The notes: a model not told the origin generated them from the letters alone. A stretch of DNA of 64,000 nucleotides from Planococcus chinensis (GCF_020071995.1 NZ_JABWTK010000003.1:1-64000), one strand, 5' to 3'. Positions 17,775 through 27,192 are shown, numbered from the stretch's first letter. Made by a program: numbers and translations.

Positions 17775-18907
17775 TCAAAGCGGTGATTTTTGATTTAGAC
17801 GGTACCTTATTGAATCGGGATGCTTCGTTGAAGTCGTTTATTGATGCGCAGTACGAGCGTTTCAAAAGCCACTTGGAGAAGGTGCCAAAATCCCGCTACG
17901 CCGAGCGGTTCATCGAATTGGATGCACGGGGAATGGTTTGGAAAGACCGCGTATACCGGCAGTTGGCCGAGGAATTCGAATTGCCGGTTGCTTGGGAAGA
18001 GCTGCTGGAAGATTATATGACACATTTCAAGCAGCATTGTGCTCCATTTCCGCATATGAAATTTCTCTTGGAACAATTAAAAGGGAAATCGCTGCGCTTG
18101 GGCATTATTTCAAACGGCAAAGGGCAATTCCAATTGGATGCGATACAGGCGTTGGGAATCGAGCCGTATATGGACGTGATTTTGATTTCCGAATGGGAAG
18201 GCATGAAAAAGCCGGATCGGAGATTGTTCAGAATGGCAGTGGAGCGGATCGGCGTCAAACCGGAAGAAGCCATGTACGTCGGCGATCATCCGGATAACGA
18301 TATAAAGGGAGCGCGGAATGCCGGCCTCAAAACAATCTGGAAAAGGGATGCCCAGTGGAGCAGCGCCGAAGCGGATTACATCATTGAAGATTTAGCGGAA
18401 ATTGTCACTATAGCCGCACAAGAAAACCTGCAGATCCGAAAATTTCAAGAAGCAGATTTGGAGGAAGTCGTCGCCTTATTTTACGGCACCGTCCATACGG
18501 TTAACGCAGCAGATTATTCCGGCGAACAATTGGCAGCCTGGGCACCAAAAGACGAACAAGCGCAAAAGGCAGCGGAGTGGAAGAAATCGCTGCAGCAAAA
18601 CCTAAGCTATGTAGCGGAAATAGATGGTGAAATTGCCTGCTTTTGCGATATGACGCCAGCCGGTTACTTGAACCGGCTGTATGTCCATACAGATTATCAG
18701 CGTCAGGGCATTGCTTCCCGTTTGGTCAGCCAACTTGAACAGGAAGCGGAAAAGCTGCAGTTGTCCTGCATTTTTACAGACGCCAGCCTGACAGCAAAAC
18801 CGTTTTTCGAAAAACGGGGATTTTGGATTGTGCGAAAGCAGTCCGTGGAACGGCGAGGCATCGCCATCCCAAATTACCACATGCGAAAAAAACTTTCCTC
18901 CGGCTAA
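17771..18907 (+). CDS. HAD-family phosphatase fused to a GNAT acetyltransferase
   Basis: A 378-aa two-domain protein. Residues 1 to about 225 are a HAD hydrolase: DLDGT (nucleophile D8, acid D10), ISNGKGQ, MKKPDRRLF and VGDHPDND. Residues about 228-378 are a GNAT domain: IRKFQEADLEEVVALFYGTV then LYVHTDYQRQGIASRLVSQLE, the acetyl-CoA pyrophosphate loop Q-R-Q-G-I-A. Both domains look complete. It is the third gene of the putative operon. Substrates unknown. A missed stop between two genes is unlikely, as there is no stop codon or frame change at the joint. Confidence 0.85.
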   Translation: MIKAVIFDLDGTLLNRDASLKSFIDAQYERFKSHLEKVPKSRYAERFIELDARGMVWKDRVYRQLAEEFELPVAWEELLEDYMTHFKQHCAPFPHMKFLLEQLKGKSLRLGIISNGKGQFQLDAIQALGIEPYMDVILISEWEGMKKPDRRLFRMAVERIGVKPEEAMYVGDHPDNDIKGARNAGLKTIWKRDAQWSSAEADYIIEDLAEIVTIAAQENLQIRKFQEADLEEVVALFYGTVHTVNAADYSGEQLAAWAPKDEQAQKAAEWKKSLQQNLSYVAEIDGEIACFCDMTPAGYLNRLYVHTDYQRQGIASRLVSQLEQEAEKLQLSCIFTDASLTAKPFFEKRGFWIVRKQSVERRGIAIPNYHMRKKLSSG

Positions 18908-18925
18908 GCGGAAGAAAGTTTTTTT
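18891..18925. terminator. Terminator at the end of the HAD-GNAT gene
   Basis: Stem AACTTTC...GAAAGTT with inner TCCG/CGGA and a T-run; its 5' arm lies in the last codons. It is followed at once by the converging GDYXXLXY gene. Confidence 0.8.
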
Positions 18926-19367
18926 AGTGTGGACGGGCCTCCAAAAAGACCGGCCGAATAGCGCCCCAAGGAGCGACGTCTATGGTGACCGCCAGTTCTT
19001 CGGCTTGTTCAAGCCCTGGGCCGGTTCCTTGTTCCACATAATATTGCTCTAGTTGGGGAGCAGTTAAAGTATCGCTGTAATACGTGCCGTGGATGGCTCC
19101 CCAAAAAGGCTCGTTCGAAACCCGGTCAAGAACAGCGTAGCCATCCGGACCTTCTTTCAAGGTGAAGTAAACTTCACCGTTTTTTAAACCTTCCGGCCGC
19201 AAATCCGGGTATTGCAGAAGCACGTATTCGCCGTAAAACGGATCAAATGGATCATACGGTTCTGCCCGCAGCATGAATTGGTCACCGAACCATGACGCTG
19301 CGTAAAAGCTTAAAGCGATTGCCAGCACAACCAGAGTTTGGACGAAGGGAAACAGAAAATTCTTCAT
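18924..19367 (-). CDS. GDYXXLXY-domain protein
   Basis: A 147-aa membrane-anchored protein: N-terminal helix (about 7-25) and an outside domain with YGEYVLLQY (about 45-53), a variant of the name-giving GDYxxLxY motif with Glu for Asp, plus a trailing R-P-V-F-L-E-A. Family members accompany DUF2157/DUF4401 membrane proteins, and here it overlaps that gene by four bases. Function unknown. Confidence 0.75.
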   Translation of the reverse strand: MKNFLFPFVQTLVVLAIALSFYAASWFGDQFMLRAEPYDPFDPFYGEYVLLQYPDLRPEGLKNGEVYFTLKEGPDGYAVLDRVSNEPFWGAIHGTYYSDTLTAPQLEQYYVEQGTGPGLEQAEELAVTIDVAPWGAIRPVFLEARPH

Positions 19368-20536
19368 GAAACAGCCCTCGCTTTCTTACGGTTAAACCAC
19401 CAGGCGATTCCGGACAAAGCAAACAAAAGAAGCGCACCGACCAGGAAGAACAGCGACATATCCAGCCGTTGCCAAGCAAAGATGAAGTAAAGCACAATTT
19501 GCACCAAAATAAAATACACAAATCCGAGTCCGAGCGGCTGATTTTGGCGATGGTTAACCGCAAGGTAACCGAGCGCCACTGCTTCCGCTAACACGGCCAG
19601 CCCAATTGCGGAACTGTCGTATAGCGATAACCCAATCGCACCAAGCGCTGATATCCAGACAAGTGGTCGGATGCGGAAATAACACCAGGCTAAAATTGCT
19701 ATGCCTGCTGCCAACAGCAGCGCCGATTCTAGCCCTTTCAAGTCTTCAAAAAAGTCCAGGGAGGCGCCGCGGAAAGCCAGGTAACCCAGTGACATGGTAC
19801 CGCCTGCAAGCAAGTAAAGCGGCTGCAGTGCTTTTTGCTTTTCGGGAAAAACAAAAGCCAATAGCACAACCAAAGCGAACAAAGTCCATATCGGCCATAA
19901 GAGGCTTTCATAGTCAGCCACAGCCCAAAGCATCAATCCGCTTCCGAACAGCAACAGCCAACTGAACCTTATTGGCAATTTGTCTTTGCTGAAGTAGAGC
20001 CAACCCAGGGATACAGCGGAGTAAACCAACCATTCAGGCCAACCCATTGTGAGAACGGAAGACAACAAGATCTGAACGCCGAAAATAAACGCCGCCACAG
20101 CATAGGCAAGATGGCGCCAATAAAAATAATGGGCAATAGCTGCCAGATAAAGCGCCCAGCCGATCAGCGAACCGGATAAAGGCAAATGGAACGCTTGAAC
20201 AGCCACAATCATCGCTGCGCCGAACATAGCGAGTCCAATCAGCCGAAACACATGCGGCCAGCCGAAATTTTTGCGTTCGGACAAGTATCCGAGCCCATAA
20301 AACAGCCACATCAATAACAAAATCAACCCGATTTTTACAGCAGCCGGCATGACTTGCCAATTAGCTGCAATAAAACTGAAGACGGCCAGCGAGAAAAAAA
20401 CAAGGCCAATGATGAGCAAAAGCGGAAGACGGTTCGGTTTTTCCTGTCTTTGCTCGAATGCCCAAATTTTTTCAGCCGTATTTTGGTCAATCAACCCTTC
20501 TTTTTGCCAAAGCGATAACTTGTCTTTCAGTGCCAT
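19364..20536 (-). CDS. DUF2157 membrane protein
   Basis: A 390-aa integral membrane protein: a soluble N-terminus (LSLWQKEGLIDQNTAEKIWAFEQ, the DUF2157 hallmark) and about twelve hydrophobic helices from residue 35 to 385. Function unknown. Operon with the GDYXXLXY gene. Start ATG 20536 follows GGAGGTGGGGAA. Confidence 0.82.
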   Translation of the reverse strand: MALKDKLSLWQKEGLIDQNTAEKIWAFEQRQEKPNRLPLLLIIGLVFFSLAVFSFIAANWQVMPAAVKIGLILLLMWLFYGLGYLSERKNFGWPHVFRLIGLAMFGAAMIVAVQAFHLPLSGSLIGWALYLAAIAHYFYWRHLAYAVAAFIFGVQILLSSVLTMGWPEWLVYSAVSLGWLYFSKDKLPIRFSWLLLFGSGLMLWAVADYESLLWPIWTLFALVVLLAFVFPEKQKALQPLYLLAGGTMSLGYLAFRGASLDFFEDLKGLESALLLAAGIAILAWCYFRIRPLVWISALGAIGLSLYDSSAIGLAVLAEAVALGYLAVNHRQNQPLGLGFVYFILVQIVLYFIFAWQRLDMSLFFLVGALLLFALSGIAWWFNRKKARAVS

Positions 20537-20669
20537 TTCCCCACCTCCTGCTTAGCGTCATTATAAGCTTTTGGCCAATAAAAGGATAGGTAATTTGCAT
20601 GGTGTGGATGCTAGTTGCAACGGGCATATGGCAGAAGGATCGTGCTGTTCTTAAGGTTATAAATAAAGA

Positions 20670-20697
20670 AGTAAAATAAATCTGTAATTTATTTACT
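20670..20697. repeat. Imperfect inverted repeat upstream of the diguanylate cyclase
   Basis: AGTAAAATAAAT (20670-20681) and ATTTATTTACT (20687-20697) form near-perfect arms (one extra A) about 50 bases before the cyclase start. It may be an operator or an AT-rich structure; no promoter spacing could be fixed. Confidence 0.35.
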
Positions 20698-20748
20698 TTC
20701 ATTGATAGAATATGGATTAACACGGCCACTAGGAGTTGTTGCTGAACC

Positions 20749-21843
20749 ATGAATTCGCTTCTTTTTTTCTTTCTCGAAAATATGGCATTGATTATTGCTT
20801 TGATGTACCTCGCTTTAAAAGTTAAAGAACTTTTGGTGCTGGAATTGAAAAAGCCTTCTTATTTGCTTGGGCTGTCAGCCCTTTTTATCAGCTTTCTCAC
20901 GTTTTCCGTCATGTACAATCCGTTCAGTTATGAGGGGATGCGGCTGGATTTGAGGGAAGTCCCTTTGTTTTTTGTCAGTTATGTAGGAGGCTGGCAATAT
21001 GGTCTATTGTCCGCTATTATTCCGGCCATTTATCGTGCTTTTACGGGCGGTCCCACGGCGGTCATTGGTATATTCCAGGCCATTTTGCTGCCGGTGGTTA
21101 TAGGAGCTCTTTTCCACCGCAAACATCCAAAGACCGATATCTTTTTTCCGCTCATCGATTTTAAAAGAATGCTTATTGGATTCCTTGTGTTTGAGCTTCT
21201 TAAATCGGTCTGGATGCTGCTCAACACACCGGTCTCCGTATCGATTACCATTGCGATGTTCTTTTTTGCCGTGATTGCGGTGCTGGCGATGGCATTGATT
21301 TTAAATGAAGAAAACCGCAATTTTCTTTTGCGCAAAGAACTTGAAATGTATTCAAACCAGGATGCCCTGACCCGCTTGCCGAACATCCGCTTTTTCAAAA
21401 ACAAAGTGGAAGGTCTTCTAAGCGAGAATACACCGATGCTGATTTCGATGATTGATGTCGATTATTTTAAAGTTTATAACGATACGCATGGCCACCAAAA
21501 AGGGGATTCAGTTCTTCGGACGCTTGGCCAATTGCTGTTGGAAAGTGCAAGAGAAGAAGATATAGTCGCCCGCTATGGCGGAGAAGAGTTTGTGATTTGC
21601 TATACGAATGTTTCCAAGCCGGAAGAAGTGATTTTCTTAGCGGAAAGGTTCCGCAAAAAAGTGGAAGAATACAAGTTTGAAGGTGAAGATCGGCAACCAG
21701 GTGGAAAACTGACTGTTTCGATGGGCCTGAGCTTTTCGTCTGAAAACAAAACTCTGGAGCAAATCATCGAACAAGCCGACCAGGCACTTTACGAATCGAA
21801 AAGGCACGGGAAAAACCGGGTCACAATATACGAAGCCTCTTAA
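20749..21843 (+). CDS. Membrane diguanylate cyclase with 5TM-5TMR_LYT sensor
   Basis: A 364-aa protein that should make c-di-GMP. Residues 1 to about 190 hold five to six transmembrane helices of the LytS-like 5TM type (FFVSYVGGWQYGLLSAIIPAIYR; AFTGGPTAVIGIFQAILLP). The GGDEF domain (about 205-364) has DALTRLPNIRFF, the active site RYGGEEF and a C-terminal QADQALYESKRHGKNRV. Layout equals B. subtilis DgcK. An I-site RxxD is not evident five residues before GGEEF (SAREED), so feedback inhibition may be weak. Confidence 0.9.
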   Translation: MNSLLFFFLENMALIIALMYLALKVKELLVLELKKPSYLLGLSALFISFLTFSVMYNPFSYEGMRLDLREVPLFFVSYVGGWQYGLLSAIIPAIYRAFTGGPTAVIGIFQAILLPVVIGALFHRKHPKTDIFFPLIDFKRMLIGFLVFELLKSVWMLLNTPVSVSITIAMFFFAVIAVLAMALILNEENRNFLLRKELEMYSNQDALTRLPNIRFFKNKVEGLLSENTPMLISMIDVDYFKVYNDTHGHQKGDSVLRTLGQLLLESAREEDIVARYGGEEFVICYTNVSKPEEVIFLAERFRKKVEEYKFEGEDRQPGGKLTVSMGLSFSSENKTLEQIIEQADQALYESKRHGKNRVTIYEAS

Positions 21844-21877
21844 AAACCCTTCCGCTCAAACAAGCGGAAGGGTTTTT
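21842..21877. terminator. Bidirectional terminator
   Basis: Stem AAAAACCCTTCCGCT / AGCGGAAGGGTTTTT with a six-base loop, between converging genes. Confidence 0.92.
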
Positions 21878-21879
21878 CA

Positions 21880-22248
21880 TTAAAAGAAATAAATTGCCGA
21901 AGATAAGAACAGGCTTACCCCAAAAAACAGCAGACCGATTTGAAAGAAAGCTTTTCGGGATGGAAAATTTTTTGCATATTCGACCGGGTGGGATGTTCGT
22001 TTTTCGCTTTCCAGAATCACTTGCTCGCGTTTATTTATTTTCGCAAAAAAGCTTTTGGTGCTTTGAATAAAGGCCATAAAAAACCTGCCTTCAATCAGCA
22101 GCATGACCGAAGCGATGACCAGCAATAGTAAACCCGTCAGAAAAATGCTATCCAGCCAGTATAGCAAGCTCCAACTGCCTTCAAGCAAAAAGGGCATCAA
22201 AAAAGATGCAATCAATGATAGCGTAAATAAAATAAATTTAAATGTCAT
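21880..22248 (-). CDS. Small membrane protein, DUF3899-like
   Basis: A 122-aa protein with three hydrophobic helices (about 4-24, 30-52, 101-121) joined by a basic loop (SFFAKINKREQVILESEKRTSHPVEY is the loop in two parts). The layout is like the DUF3899 family, but I cannot verify. Single gene; function unknown. Confidence 0.6.
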   Translation of the reverse strand: MTFKFILFTLSLIASFLMPFLLEGSWSLLYWLDSIFLTGLLLLVIASVMLLIEGRFFMAFIQSTKSFFAKINKREQVILESEKRTSHPVEYAKNFPSRKAFFQIGLLFFGVSLFLSSAIYFF

Positions 22249-22320
22249 AGATGATGGTCCTTTCTCTAGTTATATAAAGATTACCACCCCTTCGTAGTTT
22301 TTGAAAATTAAAATATCTTA

Positions 22321-22349
22321 TTGCCTAATCGTAGAATAACTATTATGAT
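22321..22349 (+). promoter_or_regulatory. Promoter of oppA
   Basis: TTGCCT (22321-22326), 17-bp spacer, TATGAT (22344-22349), 38 bases before the oppA start. Confidence 0.6.
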
Positions 22350-22386
22350 TAAAAAGAATTATTAGAAAAATAGGGGGTAGGGGAAA

Positions 22387-24039
22387 ATGGAGAGAAAGAT
22401 TAGAATTCAAGCATTGATGATTCTTATGGCATTCGTTTTAATACTATCCGGATGTAACTTTAATTCTTCTGAAAGTTCCAGTGAAGGAAGCGGGGACAAA
22501 GAAGGGGATGCGAAAGCAGCAGGGCAGGTATTGAACATTTCAGCAACAGCGGACATTCCTACTTTGGATTCTACAAAAGCGCATGACGGCGTAGCGTTTA
22601 CGGTATTGAACAACGTAAACGAAGGGCTTTACCGCCAGGATGAGAACCATCAGCCAATTGAAGCTTTGGTAACAGAACATACAGAAAACGAAGATCAAAC
22701 CGTGCATACATTCAAATTGCGCGAATCAAAATGGAGCAATGGAGATCCGGTCACTGCACAGGATTTCGAATACGCGTGGAAACGCGTGATGAAAGATGCA
22801 AGCCCGTACAACTTCATGTTTGTTACAGCGAGCATCAAAAATGCGGAAGCAATTATGAACGGCGAAAAAGATGCAGCTGAACTTGGAGTGAAAGCTGTAG
22901 ATGAGCAAACTTTGGAAGTGACATTGGAAAGTGCCAACCCATTATTGGAATCTCTTTTGACTTTCCCGACCTTCTTGCCGCAAAACCAGAAATTTGTTGA
23001 AGAGCAAGGCGATCAATATGCACTCGAAGCAGAAAACATTCTTTTCAACGGACCATTCAAATTGGTTGAATGGACACATGACCAAGGCTGGAAATACGAA
23101 AAGAACGCAGACTACTGGGATGCAGAAGCAGTTAAGTTGGATACGATCAATGCGTATGTCGTAAAAGATCCAGCAACTGGCGTTAACTTGTATGAAACAA
23201 ATAAAGTGGACCGCATCGAATTGAGTTCAGAATCAGTTGATCAATTTAAGAACGATCCAAACTTTGATACCATTTTGGAGCCAAGTATGATTTTCTTGCG
23301 TTTCAACCATACACATCCGGTACTTGGAAACAAAAATATCCGCCAGGCGATCAATATGGCAATCGATAAAGAAAGTTTGACGGATGTTATCTTGAAAGAC
23401 GGTTCTACGGCATTGAACGGCGTTGTGCCAAAAGGGTTCTTCCAATCCCCTGAAGGAAAAGATTACCGTGAGCTGAACGGCGACTTCAATACAGGAACAG
23501 TGGAAGAAGCACAAAAACTTTGGGAAACAGGCTTGAAGGAAACGGGCGCATCTGATGTTACGGTTTCCATCAACATCTCAGACTCAGAAGACCATAAAAA
23601 AGTGGCGGAATATCTTCAAGCTCAATTAGAAGACAACCTGCCAGGCTTTAAATTGGAAATCAAAGCAGTTCCGTTCGCTCAGCGTCTGGAAATCGAAAAA
23701 GCCATTGACTACGATTTGTCATTATCTTCTTGGGGCCCTGACTACAGCGACCCAATGACGTATTTGGATATGTGGGTAAAAGGCGGATCTGCTAACCGTA
23801 TGGATTACCACAATCCGAAATTAGATGAATTGGTAACGCAGGCACGTACAGAAACGGATCTTTCAAAACGCTACGAAATGCTATTGAACATCGAGAAAAT
23901 CCTGTTGGAAGAAGATGCAGCAATCGTGCCTCTTTACCAGGACGGAACTTCTATCTTGATGAGAGAAAAAATTAAAGATTTAATCGTACACCCGACTGGT
24001 GCAGCGCATTCTTACAAATGGGCATCGATCGAGGAGTAA
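22387..24039 (+). CDS. oppA: Oligopeptide ABC transporter substrate-binding lipoprotein
   Basis: A 550-aa SBP_bac_5 protein. The signal peptide ends in lipobox LSGC (Cys23), so the mature protein is lipid-anchored outside the membrane. Typical OppA text follows: SATADIPTLDSTKAHDG, NEGLYRQDENHQP, KWSNGDPVTAQDFEYAWKRV and WGPDYSDPMTYLDMW. It captures peptides for the OppBC channel. RBS GGGGGTAGGGG precedes the start. A hairpin after it separates it from oppB. Confidence 0.93.
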   Translation: MERKIRIQALMILMAFVLILSGCNFNSSESSSEGSGDKEGDAKAAGQVLNISATADIPTLDSTKAHDGVAFTVLNNVNEGLYRQDENHQPIEALVTEHTENEDQTVHTFKLRESKWSNGDPVTAQDFEYAWKRVMKDASPYNFMFVTASIKNAEAIMNGEKDAAELGVKAVDEQTLEVTLESANPLLESLLTFPTFLPQNQKFVEEQGDQYALEAENILFNGPFKLVEWTHDQGWKYEKNADYWDAEAVKLDTINAYVVKDPATGVNLYETNKVDRIELSSESVDQFKNDPNFDTILEPSMIFLRFNHTHPVLGNKNIRQAINMAIDKESLTDVILKDGSTALNGVVPKGFFQSPEGKDYRELNGDFNTGTVEEAQKLWETGLKETGASDVTVSINISDSEDHKKVAEYLQAQLEDNLPGFKLEIKAVPFAQRLEIEKAIDYDLSLSSWGPDYSDPMTYLDMWVKGGSANRMDYHNPKLDELVTQARTETDLSKRYEMLLNIEKILLEEDAAIVPLYQDGTSILMREKIKDLIVHPTGAAHSYKWASIEE

Positions 24040-24062
24040 TTTGCAGCTTATACAGCTATAGA

Positions 24063-24102
24063 TACGAGGGTGTAGCCGGGAAACCGGCGCCCTCGTATTT
24101 TT
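24063..24102 (+). terminator. Hairpin between oppA and oppB
   Basis: Stem TACGAGGG...CCCTCGTA with inner GCCGG/CCGGC, followed by five T. It is likely a partial terminator that lets the binding protein be made in excess over the permease, as is usual for ABC importers. Confidence 0.8.
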
Positions 24103-24143
24103 CATCCAGAAGGCTACTCAACTTACAGAATTGAGGTGTTACC

Positions 24144-25073
24144 ATGAAGCGTTATTTCGTGCAGCGAATAGGATATATGTTGATTACACTTTTTATCATT
24201 GTTACCGCTACGTTCTTTTTAATGCAGCTGTTGCCCGGAACGCCATTTACCAATCCGGAGAAATTGACGGCCCAGCAATTGACGGTCTTAAATGCAAAGT
24301 ATGGATTGGATCAGCCGGTGGCCATGCAATACATCCGTTATTTAGGAAACTTGGTGCAAGGGGATTTGGGCTATTCTTTCCAGCATGAAGGACGGACGGT
24401 TTCCAGCATGATCAGCACCCGCATCGGGCCATCCGCTTTTATCGGCTTGCAGGCGTTAGTTATCGGTGCCATTCTTGGCCTTGTGCTTGGCATCATTTCA
24501 GCTTTGAAGCATAATTCGATTTTTGATTACGGGTCGGTAGCACTAGCAGTTATTGGCATGTCGATTCCATCTTTCGTTTTTGCTGCCTTGCTGCAATATT
24601 ACGTAGGCGTTAAATTGGAATGGCTTCCGGTCGCCTTGTGGGAAGGCTACTCGAGCACCTTGCTTCCTTCCATTGCTTTGTCGGTGACCGTTACTGCGAC
24701 GGTCGCCCGGTTTATCCGAAGCGAAATGCTTGAAGTGCTGGGACAAGACTACGTCATAACGGCGCGGGCAAAAGGCATGAAAGAAAATCAGGTCATTGTC
24801 AAACACGTGGTCCGGAACGCACTTATTCCAGTAGTGACGATGCTTGGACCGCTTGCGGTCTCAATTATGACCGGAACACTGGTTATTGAAAAAATCTTCT
24901 CAGTTCCAGGTCTTGGCGAACAATTTACTTTGTCCATTCTTGTGCTGGATTACAGCGTTATCATGGGGATTACCATTTTCTACAGTGCATTGTTCATTTT
25001 TGTGGTCTTTGTAGTCGATATCATCTACGGCTTCCTGGATCCCCGCATTAACTATAAGGGGGAATCCGCATGA
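24144..25073 (+). CDS. oppB: Oligopeptide ABC transporter permease OppB
   Basis: A 309-aa BPD_transp_1 permease with six transmembrane helices. N-terminal MKRYFVQRIGYMLITLFIIVTATFFLMQL is the usual OppB start region, and the EAA loop is QDYVITARAKGMKENQV at about 205-221, which docks the ATPase. It overlaps oppC by four bases (ATGA). Confidence 0.93.
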   Translation: MKRYFVQRIGYMLITLFIIVTATFFLMQLLPGTPFTNPEKLTAQQLTVLNAKYGLDQPVAMQYIRYLGNLVQGDLGYSFQHEGRTVSSMISTRIGPSAFIGLQALVIGAILGLVLGIISALKHNSIFDYGSVALAVIGMSIPSFVFAALLQYYVGVKLEWLPVALWEGYSSTLLPSIALSVTVTATVARFIRSEMLEVLGQDYVITARAKGMKENQVIVKHVVRNALIPVVTMLGPLAVSIMTGTLVIEKIFSVPGLGEQFTLSILVLDYSVIMGITIFYSALFIFVVFVVDIIYGFLDPRINYKGESA

Positions 25074-26128
25074 AGGAATTTGATGCAAAACTTCCAGTGC
25101 ACCGGGATATTCAAACCCAGAACGATTACATCCCGGATGACATTCCATCCGACTTGTTTGTAAAAGCGCCGCTTGACCAAAAGAAAAGCGAAGAAATTTC
25201 GACGCCTTCTATGTCCTTTTGGCAAGAGGCTTTCCAGCGTTTAACGAAAAACAAAGGGGCCATGATTTCCTTAGTGCTGTTGCTGCTCCTGATTGTCATG
25301 GCATTGATCGGGCCAAGCATGAACGAATTTACGTACCGCGAACAGAATTTGGCTCACTCCAATATGCCGCCCAAAGTGGCCGGACTGGAGTGGATGGGCT
25401 TTGACGGCATAGATGCGAATGGTGTGAACCAATATGCCGAGCGCGACGTGGCGACGAATTATTGGTTCGGCACCGATGAATTTGGCCGTGATCTTTGGAC
25501 ACGGGTTTGGAAAGGGACACAAATTTCCTTATTCATTGCACTAGTGGCAGCTGCGCTCGATCTGGTGATCGGGGTGATCTACGGCGGCATCTCTTCGTTT
25601 TACGGAGGGCGGGTGGATAACGTCATGCAGCGGATCATTGAAGTGCTGATGGGGATTCCGAACTTGATTGTCATCATCCTCTTTATCCTGGTGCTCGAAC
25701 CGGGCATCCGGTCCATCATCCTGGCGATGATCATTACCGGCTGGGTCGGGATGGCCCGGGTTGTGCGCGGGCAAATCCTGCAGCTCAAAGGGCAGGAATT
25801 CGTCCTTGCTTCCCGGACGCTCGGCGCTTCAAACGGTCGTTTAATCTGGAAGCATTTGATGCCAAACGTCATGGGACCGGTCATTGTCACCGTCATGTTC
25901 ACGATTCCAACGGCGATTTTCTTTGAAGCGTTTTTAAGCTTTATCGGACTCGGGCTGCAGGCGCCGCTTGCGTCTCTCGGAGTACTGATCGAAGACGGCT
26001 ACAAATCGATGCGGTATTTCCCGTACAAACTGATTTATCCAGCGCTGGTCATCAGCATCATCATGATTTGCTTTAACTTGCTCGCTGACGGTCTGCGCGA
26101 CGCACTAGATCCGAAGATGAAAAAATAG
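25070..26128 (+). CDS. oppC: Oligopeptide ABC transporter permease OppC
   Basis: A 352-aa permease: a cytoplasmic N-terminus of about 50 residues, one helix (about 66-88), an outside loop, then the five-helix core with EAA loop QEFVLASRTLGASNGRL at about 242-258. Pairs with OppB. Starts inside the oppB stop. Confidence 0.93.
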   Translation: MKEFDAKLPVHRDIQTQNDYIPDDIPSDLFVKAPLDQKKSEEISTPSMSFWQEAFQRLTKNKGAMISLVLLLLLIVMALIGPSMNEFTYREQNLAHSNMPPKVAGLEWMGFDGIDANGVNQYAERDVATNYWFGTDEFGRDLWTRVWKGTQISLFIALVAAALDLVIGVIYGGISSFYGGRVDNVMQRIIEVLMGIPNLIVIILFILVLEPGIRSIILAMIITGWVGMARVVRGQILQLKGQEFVLASRTLGASNGRLIWKHLMPNVMGPVIVTVMFTIPTAIFFEAFLSFIGLGLQAPLASLGVLIEDGYKSMRYFPYKLIYPALVISIIMICFNLLADGLRDALDPKMKK

Positions 26129-26141
26129 GGGAGGGTCCACC

Positions 26142-27176
26142 ATGAAAGACACCGTTTTAAAAGTTGAAGACTTGCATGTTTCCTTCAAGACCCAAACCGG
26201 CAAAATCACTGCGGTGCGGGGCGTGAATTTCGAGTTGAAAAAAGGCGAGACCTTGGCGATAGTCGGGGAATCCGGTTCCGGAAAATCCGTGACGGCGAAG
26301 TCGATTATGCGCCTGCTGCCGAAAAGCACGACGGAAATCACAAAAGGCGATATTCTTTACGACGATAAAAGCCTGTTGAAACTATCGAATAAACAAATAA
26401 CAGACATCCGGGGTTCTGAGATTTCAATGGTGTTCCAGGATCCGATGACTTCGCTGAATCCGACGATGAAAGTCGGCAAACAGATCATGGAAGGCTTGCA
26501 GCGCCATCAAAGCATGTCGAAAGCGCAGGCGCGTGAACGGGCGCTTGAAATGCTGAAACTTGTCGGCATTCCAAAGGCGGAAATGCGCCTTGATAATTAC
26601 CCGCATCAATTTTCAGGCGGAATGCGCCAGCGTGTGGTCATCGCCTTGGCACTCGCCTGCAATCCGAAAGTGTTGATTGCAGATGAGCCGACAACGGCAC
26701 TGGATGTGACCATCCAAGCGCAAATTCTCGATCTGATGAAAGACTTGCAGAAAAAGACCGATACGGCAATTATCCTCATCACACATGACCTTGGAGTCGT
26801 CGCCAATATGGCGGACCGGGTAGCTGTAATGTACGGCGGGAAAATCGTGGAACAAGGTACTTTGGATGAAATCTTCTATAATCCGCAGCATCCGTATACG
26901 TTAGGTTTGCTGCAATCAATGCCGAAGATGAATGAAGACCGTTCCCAGCCGCTATTGCCGATTGCCGGTTCGCCGCCGAACCTTGGGACGCTCGGGGAAG
27001 GCTGCGCGTTTGCTGCCCGCTGTCCGCATACGATGAAAGTGTGCCATACCTTTACACCGCGCGACACGGTCGTAGGAAATGATCATCATACAGCTGCATG
27101 CTGGCTGCAGGATCCGAGGACACAAACGCAAGTTAAAGAAGAGCCAGCGCTTGTCGAAGCAGGCAGTGGCTCTTAA
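26142..27176 (+). CDS. oppD: Oligopeptide ABC transporter ATPase OppD
   Basis: A 344-aa ATPase: Walker A GESGSGKS (about 43-50), signature FSGGMRQR (about 158-165), Walker B VLIADEPTTALD (about 178-189) and the C-terminal oligopeptide/dipeptide extension with the Cys-rich GCAFAARCPHTMKVC (about 287-301), which may bind an iron-sulfur cluster as in related proteins. The usual partner OppF is missing, so it may work as a homodimer or borrow a partner. Confidence 0.93.
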   Translation: MKDTVLKVEDLHVSFKTQTGKITAVRGVNFELKKGETLAIVGESGSGKSVTAKSIMRLLPKSTTEITKGDILYDDKSLLKLSNKQITDIRGSEISMVFQDPMTSLNPTMKVGKQIMEGLQRHQSMSKAQARERALEMLKLVGIPKAEMRLDNYPHQFSGGMRQRVVIALALACNPKVLIADEPTTALDVTIQAQILDLMKDLQKKTDTAIILITHDLGVVANMADRVAVMYGGKIVEQGTLDEIFYNPQHPYTLGLLQSMPKMNEDRSQPLLPIAGSPPNLGTLGEGCAFAARCPHTMKVCHTFTPRDTVVGNDHHTAACWLQDPRTQTQVKEEPALVEAGSGS

Positions 27177-27192
27177 AATAGAAACACCAATG

